This document shows, in pieces, positions 10,204 through 19,930 of a DNA stretch of 56,068 bases (its first letter is position 1; each line of letters starts with the position of its first letter). Location: positions 1 to 56,068 of the forward strand of contig MU859280.1 of NCBI GenBank assembly GCA_033297205.1, in the 5' to 3' direction. The notes beneath the pieces were generated by a model. It was given only the letters and a program-made list of their open reading frames with translations. It did no database searches and was not told the DNA's origin. Made by a program: the position numbers and the translations under genes. This DNA is from Pseudoneurospora amorphoporcata (lineage: Eukaryota; Ascomycota; Sordariomycetes; Sordariales; Sordariaceae).

Positions 10204-10887
10204 CTACCTTCCTTCGCCGTAGAGAACCGGTATATGCACATCGAAGATGCCGAATAGAGAATACACCTTGTCTTCCTCATATTTTGTGTCACGCTTCTCG
10301 ATCCATCGCATCCGTTCGGCGACGCTGAAATTAGATAGAGGGACACCTTGGAAGGCTTTTCGCGGAATTCCGGTTATATCGTGGATTTCTTGTTCTAGAC
10401 TAGACTCCTTATCTCCCAAGCGCTCGCCCTCTTTAGAGAAGAATTCGACGATCGTTGGGGCAATGAGCTCTTGGAGGGTCCATCCTCGGGAAAACCATCT
10501 GCTCTGTCGAAAGGCCGATTGCCAACCGGGGCCATCGCCGTGCTGATAGGTTGAAACGTCTGCCAGGTATACGTAACATTTCACTGCGCTGCGGTACCAA
10601 TGGAACATGCAGTTGAGAGCGTGCTGAAGCTCGGCGCTGTTAGACTTGTCGATGTAGTATGTGTCGACCCAGAAGAATTTCAACCTATTGCGCCAGGCTT
10701 GGTCTCCGCAAAAACGAATCTTAGCGTAGCTTGCTTTGTTCTTGCCTGTACCGTCCGTCATGTCTCTGAAGAGGACCTCTTCGGGACCCCATGTGTATGA
10801 AAGTATCGCATACGGTGGAATCTTATTGTTGGGGAGGTCCTCCGTCAGACGAACCCCGCCGGTATCGTCACGCTCCAGGAGTCGCAT
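10204..10887 (-). CDS. HET domain open part of the HNWD pseudogene
   Basis: This 227-codon open frame is the undamaged N-terminal HET domain. Family landmarks are present: Y-A-I-L-S-Y-T-W-G near residues 27-35, F-F-W-V-D-T-Y near 70-76, W-F-S-R-G-W-T-L-Q-E-L near 130-140, and E-D-K-V-Y-S-L-F-G-I near 206-215. It ends at a TAG where homologs continue into the NACHT domain, so it is probably the leftover of an inactivated gene rather than a designed short protein. If transcribed it would give a stand-alone HET domain, the toxic effector part, without its regulatory NACHT-WD module. Confidence 0.55.
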   Translation of the reverse strand: MRLLERDDTGGVRLTEDLPNNKIPPYAILSYTWGPEEVLFRDMTDGTGKNKASYAKIRFCGDQAWRNRLKFFWVDTYYIDKSNSAELQHALNCMFHWYRSAVKCYVYLADVSTYQHGDGPGWQSAFRQSRWFSRGWTLQELIAPTIVEFFSKEGERLGDKESSLEQEIHDITGIPRKAFQGVPLSNFSVAERMRWIEKRDTKYEEDKVYSLFGIFDVHIPVLYGEGR

Positions 10888-11467
10888 TGCAGAGTCCGCC
10901 AGGCTCAGCTCCCTCAGCAGCTAATCATACAAATGTTCGATGGTGAGAAAAGGCTCGCAGGCTTCGCGAGCGGACGGCTTATGTTCGCGGGACTGTAGGT
11001 ACAGTAAATCAGCAGTTGAAACTAGGGGAGTTGCCATAAGTAACTGACAAAATTTGTAGCGTATATCTCGGTGGGTTTGACTGGGAGCCTTGAAGGTGGT
11101 TGCTGTTGTTGCCTTTGTTTCAAGGCGCTGCCTTTGCCTGGATCACCAACCCCGCACGCTGCGCATTTTGTCTGCGTTGGCGCGTGGAGAACAGGAGCCA
11201 ACCGCGCATAATTCGAAGCATCGTCATTGGCTGTGTTAGTCGCGCGGCACTCAGCTACAGCCTTGCCGGAGGTAAGGTGGGAATTCAGGACGAGCGCATG
11301 GGAAATATATGGATGCTATTGTCTGGATAGGCGAAGAAAGGAATTGGGCTGGGAAGGAGAACTACCAAGCCTGCCCTGGAAGAGTTACCGTACGAACTTG
11401 AGCAAAGGCCGGTCAGTTCCTTCCCTGGGTCATTGCACTGTGAGAAAACCACATAAGCGTTGAGTCG
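10888..11467. other. Upstream region of the HNWD pseudogene, no gene
   Basis: No supported frame; presumably the promoter and leader of the HET-NACHT-WD40 gene. The first 35 bases upstream remain in frame with the HET ORF but lack another ATG. Confidence 0.35.
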
Positions 11468-11472
11468 CCCTA

Positions 11473-12008
11473 TGTCACACGGACATTTGCCCACTCTCCT
11501 GGGTTTGAAGTTCAATAGAGCCTCAATGCTTGACATCAACCCAACCTCGCCATACAATGCCAGCCTTGCCTCGGCCAGACTATTCGGCCAACAGGCACGG
11601 CTTACCCGAACCCCCGCAACGCCACCAGGCTAAACGAGCCAACCCCAGAACTGCTGACGGCGCTAAACATCATCACAAAGCCATCCCATCATCACAGAAG
11701 CAATCACGGCCAACCAAGCAGAAGCAGGGCGCCCGGGCAAAGGCCGGCGCCAGAAGGAAGAAGGAGAATGGATGAAGGCATTCAGAAAAAATCCACATGT
11801 ATACAGGTCGCTAGACAGATGCCTTGGAGCCTCAGGCGACAAGGACCGGTACGTACCCCAGTATGTACCGTTTCCTTTTGGCATAAGAAGGCCTTGAAGC
11901 CCAGCCTTCCCCTGGAGGTTGAGAGGATCAACAAGGCCTTCGAGACCAAAGTAGTTTATTAGCTGAATTGAACTACTGTTCCAAGCTCTGATCACAGCCC
12001 TTGTCACA
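11473..12008 (-). mobile_element. Solo LTR, family 2 (536 bp) with CCCTA target-site duplication
   Basis: The plus strand starts TGTCACAC and ends TTGTCACA (TG...CA on both strands). It is bounded by the direct repeat CCCTA at 11468-11472 and 12009-12013. The first 95 bp of its minus-strand orientation are repeated almost exactly at 55974-56068 in the opposite orientation. Short plus-strand open stretches inside it show no protein domain and are not annotated as genes. Confidence 0.9.
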
Positions 12009-12044
12009 CCCTACTTACCCGGTGCTGCGTAGCAAGGTACATGC

Positions 12045-12305
12045 CTTTTTTTGTTGTTGTTGTTGTTATTTTTAACGTCTACTTCCGCCTCCCGTAGGGC
12101 ATGAGACGTGCCACATCGTGAATTTAGCGTACAAAAATAAGAGCAGTGCCCTACTGTCCACCAAAACCATTACTCCGAGGGCAAACCGAGGCTTATTGCC
12201 AGTAAACATCACGTGTTGCCCATAGCGTAAACGCGGCCCAACACCTCCAATCAAATCGCCCAGTGAGCAAACCGTCAGTATATGATGGGACCTGTAGAAC
12301 AAAGG
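12045..12305 (-). repeat. (CAA)n-tailed retroposon copy A
   Basis: Read on the minus strand, about 260 bp end in GTAGACGTTAAAAATAAC followed by (AAC)n and A. The unit matches 17404-17661 along its length and shares its 3' end with copies at 16947-17146 and 20979-21016. A common 3' end plus variable 5' ends suggests LINE- or SINE-like target-primed insertion. No coding capacity is seen. Confidence 0.75.
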
Positions 12306-12349
12306 AAAAGACAAAAGAAAGGGTAAAATCATTCCTCTCCATTCTCGCT

Positions 12350-12790
12350 CTCGCTCTCGCTCTCGTTCTCCTCTTCCCGTAAGGCCTCCTCCAAGAGAAG
12401 ATTTTGGCCGTTCTGAGGACGTGCTGAAGTTCCGTGATGAGCGGGATGGGGTGCCTGACTGGTATAGTCATTCTATTGAGAATGCGATAGTCTACCACTG
12501 GTCTGAGGGGATCGTCCAGGGTTCTTTTTATCAACAAACATGAGGGGAGCGCTGCAAGAGGATGTGGACTTCCTTATTCGTCCCGAGTTGAGCATTTTCT
12601 CGAGCCAGGGTTTCAAGGCATCGAGTTCCCGCCCGCTCATTGCGAAGAGGGGTCCATGTGGCGGAATTTCACCCTCCTTCAGGTCGATTTTGTGATCCCA
12701 GGGCTGATGATGTGGCATTCGTAGTGCTGCTTCCTCGCTCATGATGGGGAGGAATTCCCTGAACTTCTCTGGGACGACGGCGATTGCAGC
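12350..12790 (-). pseudogene. Ty3/gypsy reverse transcriptase fragment
   Basis: Two overlapping minus-strand frames (12742-12473 and 12537-about 12395) together show the N-terminal gypsy RT landmarks: P-W-D-H-K-I-D-L, P-P-H-G-P-L, S-G-R-I-R-K-S-T-S, L-M-F-V-D-K-K and V-V-D-Y-R-I-L-N. A frameshift lies near 12537. The catalytic YVDD region is absent; the fragment ends at a CT-rich simple repeat beside retroposon copy A. Confidence 0.75.
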
Positions 12791-13169
12791 GTCGATTTTG
12801 GTTTGGATCGCCTGTTGTCAGCCGCCACATGCACCGTCAAGTGCACTCAGGTGAAAAGAACATGCCAATAACACAGTGCAGAACAGGAATCAAATACATG
12901 ATGCGAGACACTTCCACTTTTAGAAAGAACCAACAATATCAATCTGGAAGCAGAACAATCGACATGAAAGGAAGGAGGAACCCGATGACAAATCTCCTTC
13001 GGACTTAGGATGAAAGCAACCTTATATCCGTGCAGTAAACACATCATCAAGCCGACAACCACGAACCTTCTGTATCAACCTGGAAGACACCGTCAATGAC
13101 AACTAACAGACCGCCACAAACCCCCTTTCCAACACGGAGACAACACTCCAGGCTATGCTAATTTGGACC
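12791..13169. other. 3' flank of the FAD oxidoreductase gene, no gene
   Basis: No supported reading frame; it probably contains the 3' untranslated region and terminator of the oxidoreductase, which is transcribed toward it. Confidence 0.35.
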
Positions 13170-14799
13170 TTATGTCTTACTACCTCTACCAACAATCGGG
13201 TTGTAAAAGCGGAAGCGGTTGAACGGATCATACTTCGCCTTAAGCCCGCGAAGCCTCTTCAACCGCCACGACTCATATCCATAGATCGACTCGAGAGACT
13301 TGCCGCCGTTTGCATAGTTGACATATGTGGTCGGCTTCCTTGAGGGCTGGCCCGCGTTCCACTGATCAACAATCTCGGTTGTCCATTTGAGGGCAGCCTT
13401 TTCCAGCTCCTTGTTACCAGGAGGAACAATGATTTGAGCCAGCATGAGGAGGTTATCGTGTCGAAGAGGATAAGCCGAGTCATCTGAGTTCCGGGCCCGC
13501 ACAGCTGCTGTCGAGTAGCCCTCATGAAGAATGTTAGCACCAGCGGCGAGTACTGGGTTGGCGGCTATGCGCTTCTTGAAGCTGTCGAAGATCTGGCGCT
13601 CAGCGGTGATGTTGTACACTTGCAGCCCCGCGGTGTCTGTCACACGATAGCCACCATGCTGGCAAAGGGGCGAGTCTTCAGCGGTCCCTTGGAACGACGA
13701 TATCTGGGGATACGGGACATCACCCTGGAATCCTCCAACTGCCGGGATTTCGTTGAAATCGGCCAACAACTTTTCGGCCTCCGCAGCAGTTCCACGGTAT
13801 GCGAACATCCACTGCATCACAGGCTCCTTGTCAGTGACGTTGGGATTCATTGCGAAGAACCCATAGTTATTTGCCATATTTATTGGAGTGCTGCCATTGT
13901 TGTGGAATTTGTTAAGGGCGTTGAACACGGCCTCGAGCTTGTCACCGGTCCACAAGTAGTTGTGATAGTGCCATGTGTCAGGGCCACGGGGATAGATGTT
14001 CAGCTCAAAGCTGGTGACAATCCCGAAGTTGTGTCCGGCACCCTTCATCCCCCAAAGAAGATCACTATAGCAGTCCTTGTTGACGCGAATTGCGCTGCCA
14101 TCGGCAAGTACCACATTGAGCTGGCGAATGTTGTCGCTAATCATGCCATAGAGACCTTCTTGTCGGCCATGACCACCCCCAAGACCGGGACCCATCATGC
14201 CGACACAATCGCATGCGCCAGTTGTCGCAACGTATCCCTTGTCCCAGAGGTACCTGCTGACTTGTCCGTCATATACGCCACCCCCGAACCAAGCAGACTT
14301 TCCGGACGGTTGGATGTCAATGTTTCTGAGTTTCGCCAGGTAGATCTGAATGCCGTCGAAGGATGCGAGGGTCAGTGTTGCACCATGACCTTTGTTGTTC
14401 GCTAGGAAGTCGACGCTGTTGCGATTGCAGTATTTCACCTGGGCAATTGTCAGCGTTTGAACTGAGGCAATATGAAAGGAACATGCCCCTGATGGGAGGA
14501 TGCAAACTTCAACTTACAATGGTCGAAACATCAGACTCCTGTGCAGGCTCAATGACAAGTTGGACCTTGGGCCTGGCAAAGTTGTTCCATCTCGAAAGTG
14601 CATCGGTGTAACGGGGATCATCGGGTCCGAAGATGACGCTGTTCTTTGAGAGTCGCGCACCGAGCTCACGCTGCACTTTGACAACGCTCAGCTGTCGAGG
14701 AGTGGAAGGGGACCGTTCGAAGTAGCTGGGGATACTGGCACTTTTGGCCAGTGTAACGAACACGCTGAGACATGTTGAGAGAAGAACGGAAGGCTTCAT
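13170..14799 (-). CDS. Secreted FAD-linked (berberine-bridge-type) oxidoreductase, 516 aa
   Basis: Two exons: 14799-14518 and 14438-13170, with a 79-bp GTAAGT...CAG intron (14439-14517) joined in phase 0. The protein starts with a cleavable signal peptide (residues 1 to about 20). Residues near 106-113 carry F-L-A-N-N-K-G-H-G, where the His (about residue 112) is the usual 8-alpha-histidyl attachment site of FAD in the PCMH/BBE family. A Cys in T-T-G-A-C-D-C-V-G may be the second flavin link, and L-G-G-G-H-G-R binds FAD. The C-terminal BBE motif Y-D-P-F-N-R-F-R-F-Y is complete. Length matches fungal FAD-binding PCMH oxidases. The substrate is unknown; relatives oxidise sugars, alkaloids or polyketides. 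No backbone biosynthetic gene is adjacent. It is the only clearly intact gene in the left repeat-rich third. Confidence 0.92.
14439..14517 (-). other. Intron of the FAD oxidoreductase gene
   Basis: Donor GTAAGT and acceptor GCCCAG on the minus strand; removal joins D-V-S-T-I to V-K-Y-C-N in frame. Confidence 0.9.
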
Positions 14800-15420
14800 C
14801 TTGAGAAGAAGAACCAGAATGGGTCAATGGAATGACAGCACGATCATCACCCTGCTTGAATCGAGATGACAACAGGAATGGATTCTTCAGCAATCTTCAA
14901 GACACAAATGTTGCGTTTTATAGTCGGTCTCATTGTTCCTGGCGGACATTTCAATTTTCAAGGGAGGAGTTAGCGCAACGCCGTCGGGATTAGGTGTCCA
15001 TCCCATGCAACGTTGAACGTTCGAATGCGGCCATCGCGATTCTCGGCGTGGCGTGGCGTGGTAGTTTGCTTAGAGCTAATCGTGAAGGCAATCGAGGACT
15101 CAATTCTGTTAAGTCCAACGCAAAAATGATGTTTGGCGGCACAGCATAAGCCTCAAGTGCGACAGATAAGAACCCGATAGGTTGGTAACTCCGTGCGTGC
15201 AACATTCGGAATTTTCAGCCGGGGCAATAGTTCCCCGCAGTGGCGCTTTAAAGTTGAGACATTGGAACCAAGGGAGGAAACGCGTGTTGAATCTGCACGC
15301 GAGGGACGAATGGATTGAGGAGAGGGGGAAGAAAGAAAGAAAGAAGAACATTTGACTGTTGAGGAAAAGGAAGGAAAGATGCTGTCTAGAAGCAGTCTCT
15401 CGAAATACCCGCTGCTAAAA
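14800..15420. promoter_or_regulatory. Upstream region of the FAD oxidoreductase gene
   Basis: No gene seen. It presumably contains the promoter and 5' leader. I cannot point to a defined transcription-factor site with confidence. Confidence 0.35.
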
Positions 15421-15422
<2 letters not shown>

Positions 15423-15451
<29 letters not shown>

Positions 15452-15452
15452 C
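15423..15452. repeat. Poly-T tract of about 29 bases
   Basis: An uninterrupted T run, which could be the tail of a minus-strand retroposon insertion or a simple homopolymer. Confidence 0.8.
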
Positions 15453-15454
15453 AG

Positions 15455-16114
15455 TCCGGGGTCCGGGACGCTAAGCGCTAAGCTTTAGTGGATTTACCTA
15501 ATAGCCTTTTGTGAGAAGATTCTGGGCGTTTGCTGCACAGACCGCTAGTCCTTTGCCTTGCAGGCACCCTCTTTGACAGCGGTTCTGACACTTTCCAGAA
15601 TCCCCTCCTTTGCAGACCTTCCTCCTCTTTGTATCGCCAGCTCCATGTAGCTGTCGATCCCTTCCAGCCTCAGTTAGCTGGATCCCTTAATCTATATCAT
15701 TCCCATCATTCGTGATCCATCTCATACCTTTTAGTTCACGTCTATTGTCACGGCGGTGGCAGACCACTACACTAACCAGGCCATGTTCCTGCAAAAGGAT
15801 ACAAGTAACCGAAGCTGGCAATTCGGTTCCTCAAGTGGTCTTATATAGTTGCGATGGCAGTCAAGAGGCACAGCTGCAAGGCTGCCGTCACATCTATATA
15901 GAAGTTGAACAAAAGTGGAGAGTTTGCGTAAAATTTTATAAAAGAATATTAGGTTTACTGGTAATTTCTGAGCCTAAAAATAACAATATAAAAAAAGTAA
16001 AATTATAACGAGGATAAGCTTAAAAAGGCGGCTCTAATGATATTATTATTTTCCTAATTGGACTACTCCTTTAAAAAGAAATTACCCTCTAGGGGGCGGA
16101 TTAATTTGTATATC
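15455..16114. other. AT-rich intergenic stretch, no gene
   Basis: It becomes strongly AT-rich from about 15900 to 16110, with many TA dinucleotides, as RIP-mutated repeat DNA does. No domain is recognisable in any frame. Confidence 0.4.
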
Positions 16115-16548
16115 TGTGACGAACGGCAGTCTTGATCTGCCTAAGTGGGATAACTGAAGGTAAACTATCCAAGTGCAGTTCGAAGCCAAAAGGTTCACAA
16201 AAAGTATGTGCGCGATGCTTGTCTCGGTGATGATGATCAATTGACTACTGTAGAACTATCTTGAGTTCTCCAGCAGTACCTTCATACCTTCTCGTCTTCT
16301 GCGAGATATCTGTCTCTGACTGTTCACGGCATCGTGAACCCTTTAGTGCGTGATGGCTGAGTCGTGGTGTTGGCTCACTATGAGCCCTGCTCATTGTGAG
16401 CCTTGTTCACCGTGAGTCCGTGCGTCCGTGAGCATCCGCAGGCGCCCTTCTGGTCCAATCCCCGTCTGGGTTTACACTCGACTGTCTTTCAGCAGGCTGC
16501 CCCGTCCCAACGGCCTGGTCAGCCCTGGTGTCACTTAAGTTCGTGACA
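16115..16548. mobile_element. Solo LTR, family 1 (434 bp)
   Basis: Begins TGTGACGAACGGCAG and ends AAGTTCGTGACA, matching the LTR at 6198-6581. This copy keeps more GC and is longer. The flanking five bases (ATATC and CCGCA) do not match, so the insertion scar was lost or recombination occurred. It truncates the HET fragment on its right. Confidence 0.85.
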
Positions 16549-16946
16549 CCGCAGGTCTGCGGGGAGTTCATTGAACAGGTTCAGTGCATTTAGGCCTGAA
16601 GAGAATGCATATCCATCAATCTCAGCAGAACCACACTTGATCAGGATATGACGAGCCGCAGCAACTTCCTGAAGCACCTGCATCAATCTGTCAGTTTCCT
16701 TAGTTATAATACTTTGACATCGGTTCCCTTACCCAGATGCGCTGAAACCACGGTCGTTCAAGCAGTGTAAGGATTCCCGCTTTATTGTCAATGTCTTGTA
16801 GACAGCTTGGCTGCGATGTGTATTTCTTCGAGCGTAGATAGCTCGGCTGCGATGCGTATTTCTTCGAGCGCTTGGTCGCTACCGGCTGCCTCTTCTCCAA
16901 GCCAAACAATTAGGCGACTTGCTTTTGCATAGATCTTCGCTATAGA
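16549..16946 (-). pseudogene. HET-domain protein fragment (HET-6/OR-like), frameshifted
   Basis: On the minus strand the region encodes the middle of a HET domain: A-K-A-S-R-L-I-V-W-L-G-E-E in one frame, then L-L-E-R-P-W-F-Q-R-I-W-V in another. After a small GTAAGG...CAG intron (about 16679-16737) comes L-Q-E-V-A-A-A-R-H-I-L-I-K-C-G. The motifs are those of the large fungal HET family. A tandem 36-bp duplication (about 16797-16868) accounts for the frame problem. Both ends are cut, by a solo LTR on one side and retroposon copy B on the other. Non-functional relic. Confidence 0.8.
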
Positions 16947-17146
16947 TTTTGTTGTTGTTGTTGTTATTTTAACGTCTACTTCCGCCTCCCGTAGGGCATG
17001 AGACGTGCCACATCGGTGAATCTAGCATACAAAAATAGGAGCAATTGCCCTGGTGCGCTCCTGTGGCGCCCAGTGCCCTATCTGTCTACTACTACCATTA
17101 ATTCGAGGGCAAACCGAGGCCTATTGCCAGTGTAGATCATGTGTAA
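16947..17146 (-). repeat. (CAA)n-tailed retroposon copy B
   Basis: The minus-strand 3' end (AAC)n lies at 16947 next to the HET fragment. The body matches copies A and C up to about 17146, where similarity ends, so it is shorter at the 5' side. Confidence 0.75.
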
Positions 17147-17403
17147 GAAGGTTTACGATGGATTGGATTGATGGGAATGATGTAGATTGATTAAGTAATC
17201 CAGCTGTATACTGGAGTAAACCGCCAGCTATATAGCTGGTGATAACAAAGAACGAAAGTCTCGAGGGCTACAGAAAGAGGGGAGGGTTCTGGAGGCCACC
17301 AGGCCGCTGTCAAAGAGGGTTGCAAGCCAAAGGGTGAAACGCTGGCTTGCAGGGCAAAGGACAGGCGGTCTGTACTGTAAACGGCCCAGAATCTTCCCAC
17401 ACT
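17147..17403. other. Unique spacer between two inverted retroposon copies
   Basis: No gene or repeat recognised; it lies between copy B (minus) and copy C (plus). Confidence 0.3.
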
Positions 17404-17661
17404 TTTTGTTCTACAGGTTCCGCCATATACTAGCGGCTCGCTCACTGGGCGATTTGATTGGAGGTGTTGGGCCGCGTTTACGCTATGGGCAACACGTAAC
17501 ATTTACTGGCAATAGGCCTCGGTTTGCCCTCGGATTAATGGTTTTGTTGGACAGTTAGGGCGTTGCTCTTAATTTTGTATGCTAGACTCACCGATGCGGC
17601 ACGTCTCATGCCCTACGGGAGGCGGAAGTAGACGTTAAAAATAATAACAACAACAAAAAAA
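17404..17661 (+). repeat. (CAA)n-tailed retroposon copy C
   Basis: The plus-strand body is homologous to copy A and ends in GTAGACGTTAAAAATAATAAC and a CAA/A tail at about 17661. The chitinase-like fragment begins directly after the tail. Confidence 0.75.
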
Positions 17662-17663
17662 CA

Positions 17664-19106
17664 ACAACCTCCTGTAAGAATTGATCTTTGTTTACTGCTC
17701 AATCTTTATTGTTTACTCCCTATTGCTTCCTATCATATTGGGAGTCCCCCCGGTCGTCGTACATCTCAACAGCAACGCTGGAGGGACCGCAATAGCAATA
17801 TCACGCAGAATATATTCGCAGCACTCAAAACTGACCGAACCTTCTCGTATATTCTGGCATGCGCGGAGGGCTCTAGCAACAATGCCTCGCTTTGTGCTCA
17901 AGCTTTCGGTCGATCTTTTCGGGTCCCAGATGGTCGATATTATGCCTTGGATGATGAGGATAGCACAAAAGGATATGATCATTTGTTCGACGTTTATCAA
18001 GACTGGGTCAAGAAGAGCGTTAGCCCGCAGTTGCAGAGTTTCGCCCATCCAGGAACTCGTTTTTCACCCGGACTTAAGTACTTCGACTGTGTTCTAACAT
18101 TTGCAGGGAAGAAGTATGAGAAGAAGGGTTGTCAATACATTGGCCTGGATGCCTTACCGATGGACGATTGGAATGTCGCATTCACCTTGCGTGACGCAAC
18201 GGGCTTTTATGCTGAGGTCTTAGACAAACTCGGAATAGCGAAGGAATGGATTACTTTCGGCGATGTTCAACTTGATCAAGGGTGCAAGGATGTTGGTGGT
18301 GACGATGGAGCCCATATAGGTGGCCGAGGAAAAAATAGCGGGTGTCGGCCAGCTCGTCAGTCGTTGAGCAACTTCCCTAAAGCTATCGACACCAAGGATG
18401 TAAGTTGAAATTCCACTCCGTCAGCGACTTTGCATTCTTCATGTCTAGCATAAGTGTTGTTGCTGGTTCAAGGGACAATTACTGACATGGGTACCTACCA
18501 ACAGATCTCAGTCCCCAACCCAGAAGTGGTGCTGGAGGCGGCCATGGCAAACATGACAGCCCTTGTCGACAGTCTGCTAGTCGCGTACTTCCTGGTGGGT
18601 ACCGACACTACTGAAGCTGATAACGGAGATGTTGTCACTGCGGCCAGCATGCCCATATTCATGCTACAACAAGCCATCGACAATATGGACGATATCAAGA
18701 AGATGGAGCTCACATTATCGAAGAAAACAAGAAGAAACTCATCTTGCTTATCTTGGGTATCGTCTTGATGGTCATTCCTATCGTTGGCGAGGCTGGCGGG
18801 GCCCTGTTCGGCGGAATTGCTATGGTTTCACGCATCGTTGCCCTTATAGACATTGCGGGCAACGTGGGACTGACTGCCTATGATGTAGTCGAGGACCCAG
18901 CATCGGCGCCCTTTGCCATTATGGGTATGCTGATAGGATTTGGAGCAGGTAACCTACTAGGTGGAAGGTCAGAGAAGTCTTTTGCTGAGGCTGGCCAGGC
19001 ACGGAAGGCCATGCCTGCCTCCAGCGTTGCAAAACTCGGTAACATCTTTGTCGAGAATGACAGCAAGATCCAAAAGCTCATCAACGCCTGTATAAGACAG
19101 CATTAA
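17664..19106 (+). pseudogene. GH18 chitinase / killer-toxin-like C-terminal region, 5'-truncated and frameshifted
   Basis: The plus-strand frame is open from about 17664 to 18399. A 105-bp intron (GTAAGT at 18400, CAG at 18504) restores the same frame, which then needs a one-base shift near 18705-18725 to reach the final segment ending at 19106. Conserved traits of the C-terminal half of fungal subgroup-C chitinases (killer-toxin-subunit-like proteins) are present: Y-x-D-C-V-L-T-F, the A-x-P-x-F-M-L-Q-Q-A-I-D-N-M segment, and a hydrophobic Gly-rich stretch (about 18740-18970) with P-I-V-G-E. The catalytic GH18 domain and LysM modules are missing, so it is not expected to be active. A RIP-mutated copy of its first 280 bp is at 4992-5272. 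The role of this C-terminal region is not established; I infer the family by motif resemblance. Confidence 0.7.
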
Positions 19107-19161
19107 CGGAAGGAAAACGGAAGAAGGGCAGCTTAGAAACATTGGACGTGACAGGAATCGC

Positions 19162-19930
19162 TCACGATTGGATCCCCTTGACCACTTCCATGGCGTCCGT
19201 AACCGTCTTGGGCAAAGAATCTTGGATTTTCCAAACCGCGCCCGGCTTTCGTGAGCTCTGAACGTTGTTCTTGGACGCGACAAAACTTTTCTTAGTACCC
19301 CATACGTAGCTCAGGACGATATAACGGTCTGACTTTGGAGAAACATCGACCAGGCGGCCCAATTCAACATCAATGGCTATTATGTCCGCAACAACATACA
19401 GTAGTTTCCCATCGAACATGGGGCGTTGTTAGGTTTTCCGCAGTCGTGCCCGTCTTGATCAACGCAACTGGCTAACCATGGCTTCATGGAAATAAACGAA
19501 TCCTCAGTGGGCGCAGGTAGACTGCCAGATATGGTCGGCGCCTCTATGCCGGCATAAAGCGACAAGCATGTCGTCATGGCACGGGACGAGTGTACACTGG
19601 AACGCCGGAGCCTCGTGTGCCTCAACAGCGTAAACGGTACGGCGACAGATAATGCTGTCATTAGGGTCTGTTGTCATGACAACAATGGGAGATGGCACCT
19701 TGTTCCAGCTCCCTCTCGCGAAGGCCCATACTCCAGTTTGAGACGAAAAAAGTTCGCGTGCAACGGATGAGGCCAATGTTATAATGTTTTCGAATCTGCA
19801 CCGCCAAACGCCACCATTCTTCTGTTGGGCCATGAAGTAAATACATCCGCGGTACTGGTCGGTGAAAGAGAAGACAGCGAATCGGCAGAGGGCACATTGG
19901 TCCTACTTTTCCAGCATGGATTGCCATATT
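19162..19930 (-). pseudogene. HET-domain protein N-terminal fragment with frameshifts
   Basis: The minus strand holds a Cys/His-containing leader (W-L-x-x-C...H-D-C-G-K near 19450-19480) of the kind preceding many HET domains. After a one-base frame change near 19420 comes the HET start: R-Y-I-V-L-S-Y-V-W-G and S-L-P-K-T-V-T-D-A-M. It stops shortly after, at about 19162, so most of the HET domain is lost. A second frame change lies near 19520. It is a distinct HET paralog from the fragment at 16549 and from the HNWD gene. Confidence 0.7.

Larger units (their letters stand above)
7794..10887 (-). pseudogene. HET-NACHT-WD40 (HNWD, HET-E-like) STAND protein, inactivated
   Basis: From the ATG at 10887 the minus strand encodes, in order, a HET domain (residues 1-228, with L-S-Y-T-W-G and G-W-T-L-Q-E-L), a NACHT NTPase with a Walker A reading GDLGKGKT near 9968-9991, and two full plus one partial WD40 repeats (about 8350-8090). 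Architecture and motifs match the Podospora HET-E/HET-D/HET-R allorecognition family, in which the WD repeats sense the partner and the HET domain triggers incompatibility cell death. The frame is broken by many TAG/TAA codons that fit CAG, CAA or TGG originals: after the HET domain at 10204, near 10171, before Walker A near 10001, and several between 9660 and 8640. This is a RIP-like pattern. A truncated HET-only product ending at 10204 is possible. Confidence 0.9.

Noticed and set aside
11530..11962. Two short basic proteins on the plus strand
   Set aside because: They lie wholly inside a solo LTR bounded by a target-site duplication and show no domain.
13524..14405. Long plus-strand open stretch opposite the FAD oxidoreductase
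   Set aside because: It is the antisense shadow of a strongly supported gene and has no domain of its own.
16947..17661. MITE-like DNA transposon with 200-bp terminal inverted repeats
   Set aside because: The arms are two copies of one unit in opposite orientation; single and truncated copies with the same (CAA)n end occur elsewhere, which fits retroposition better.
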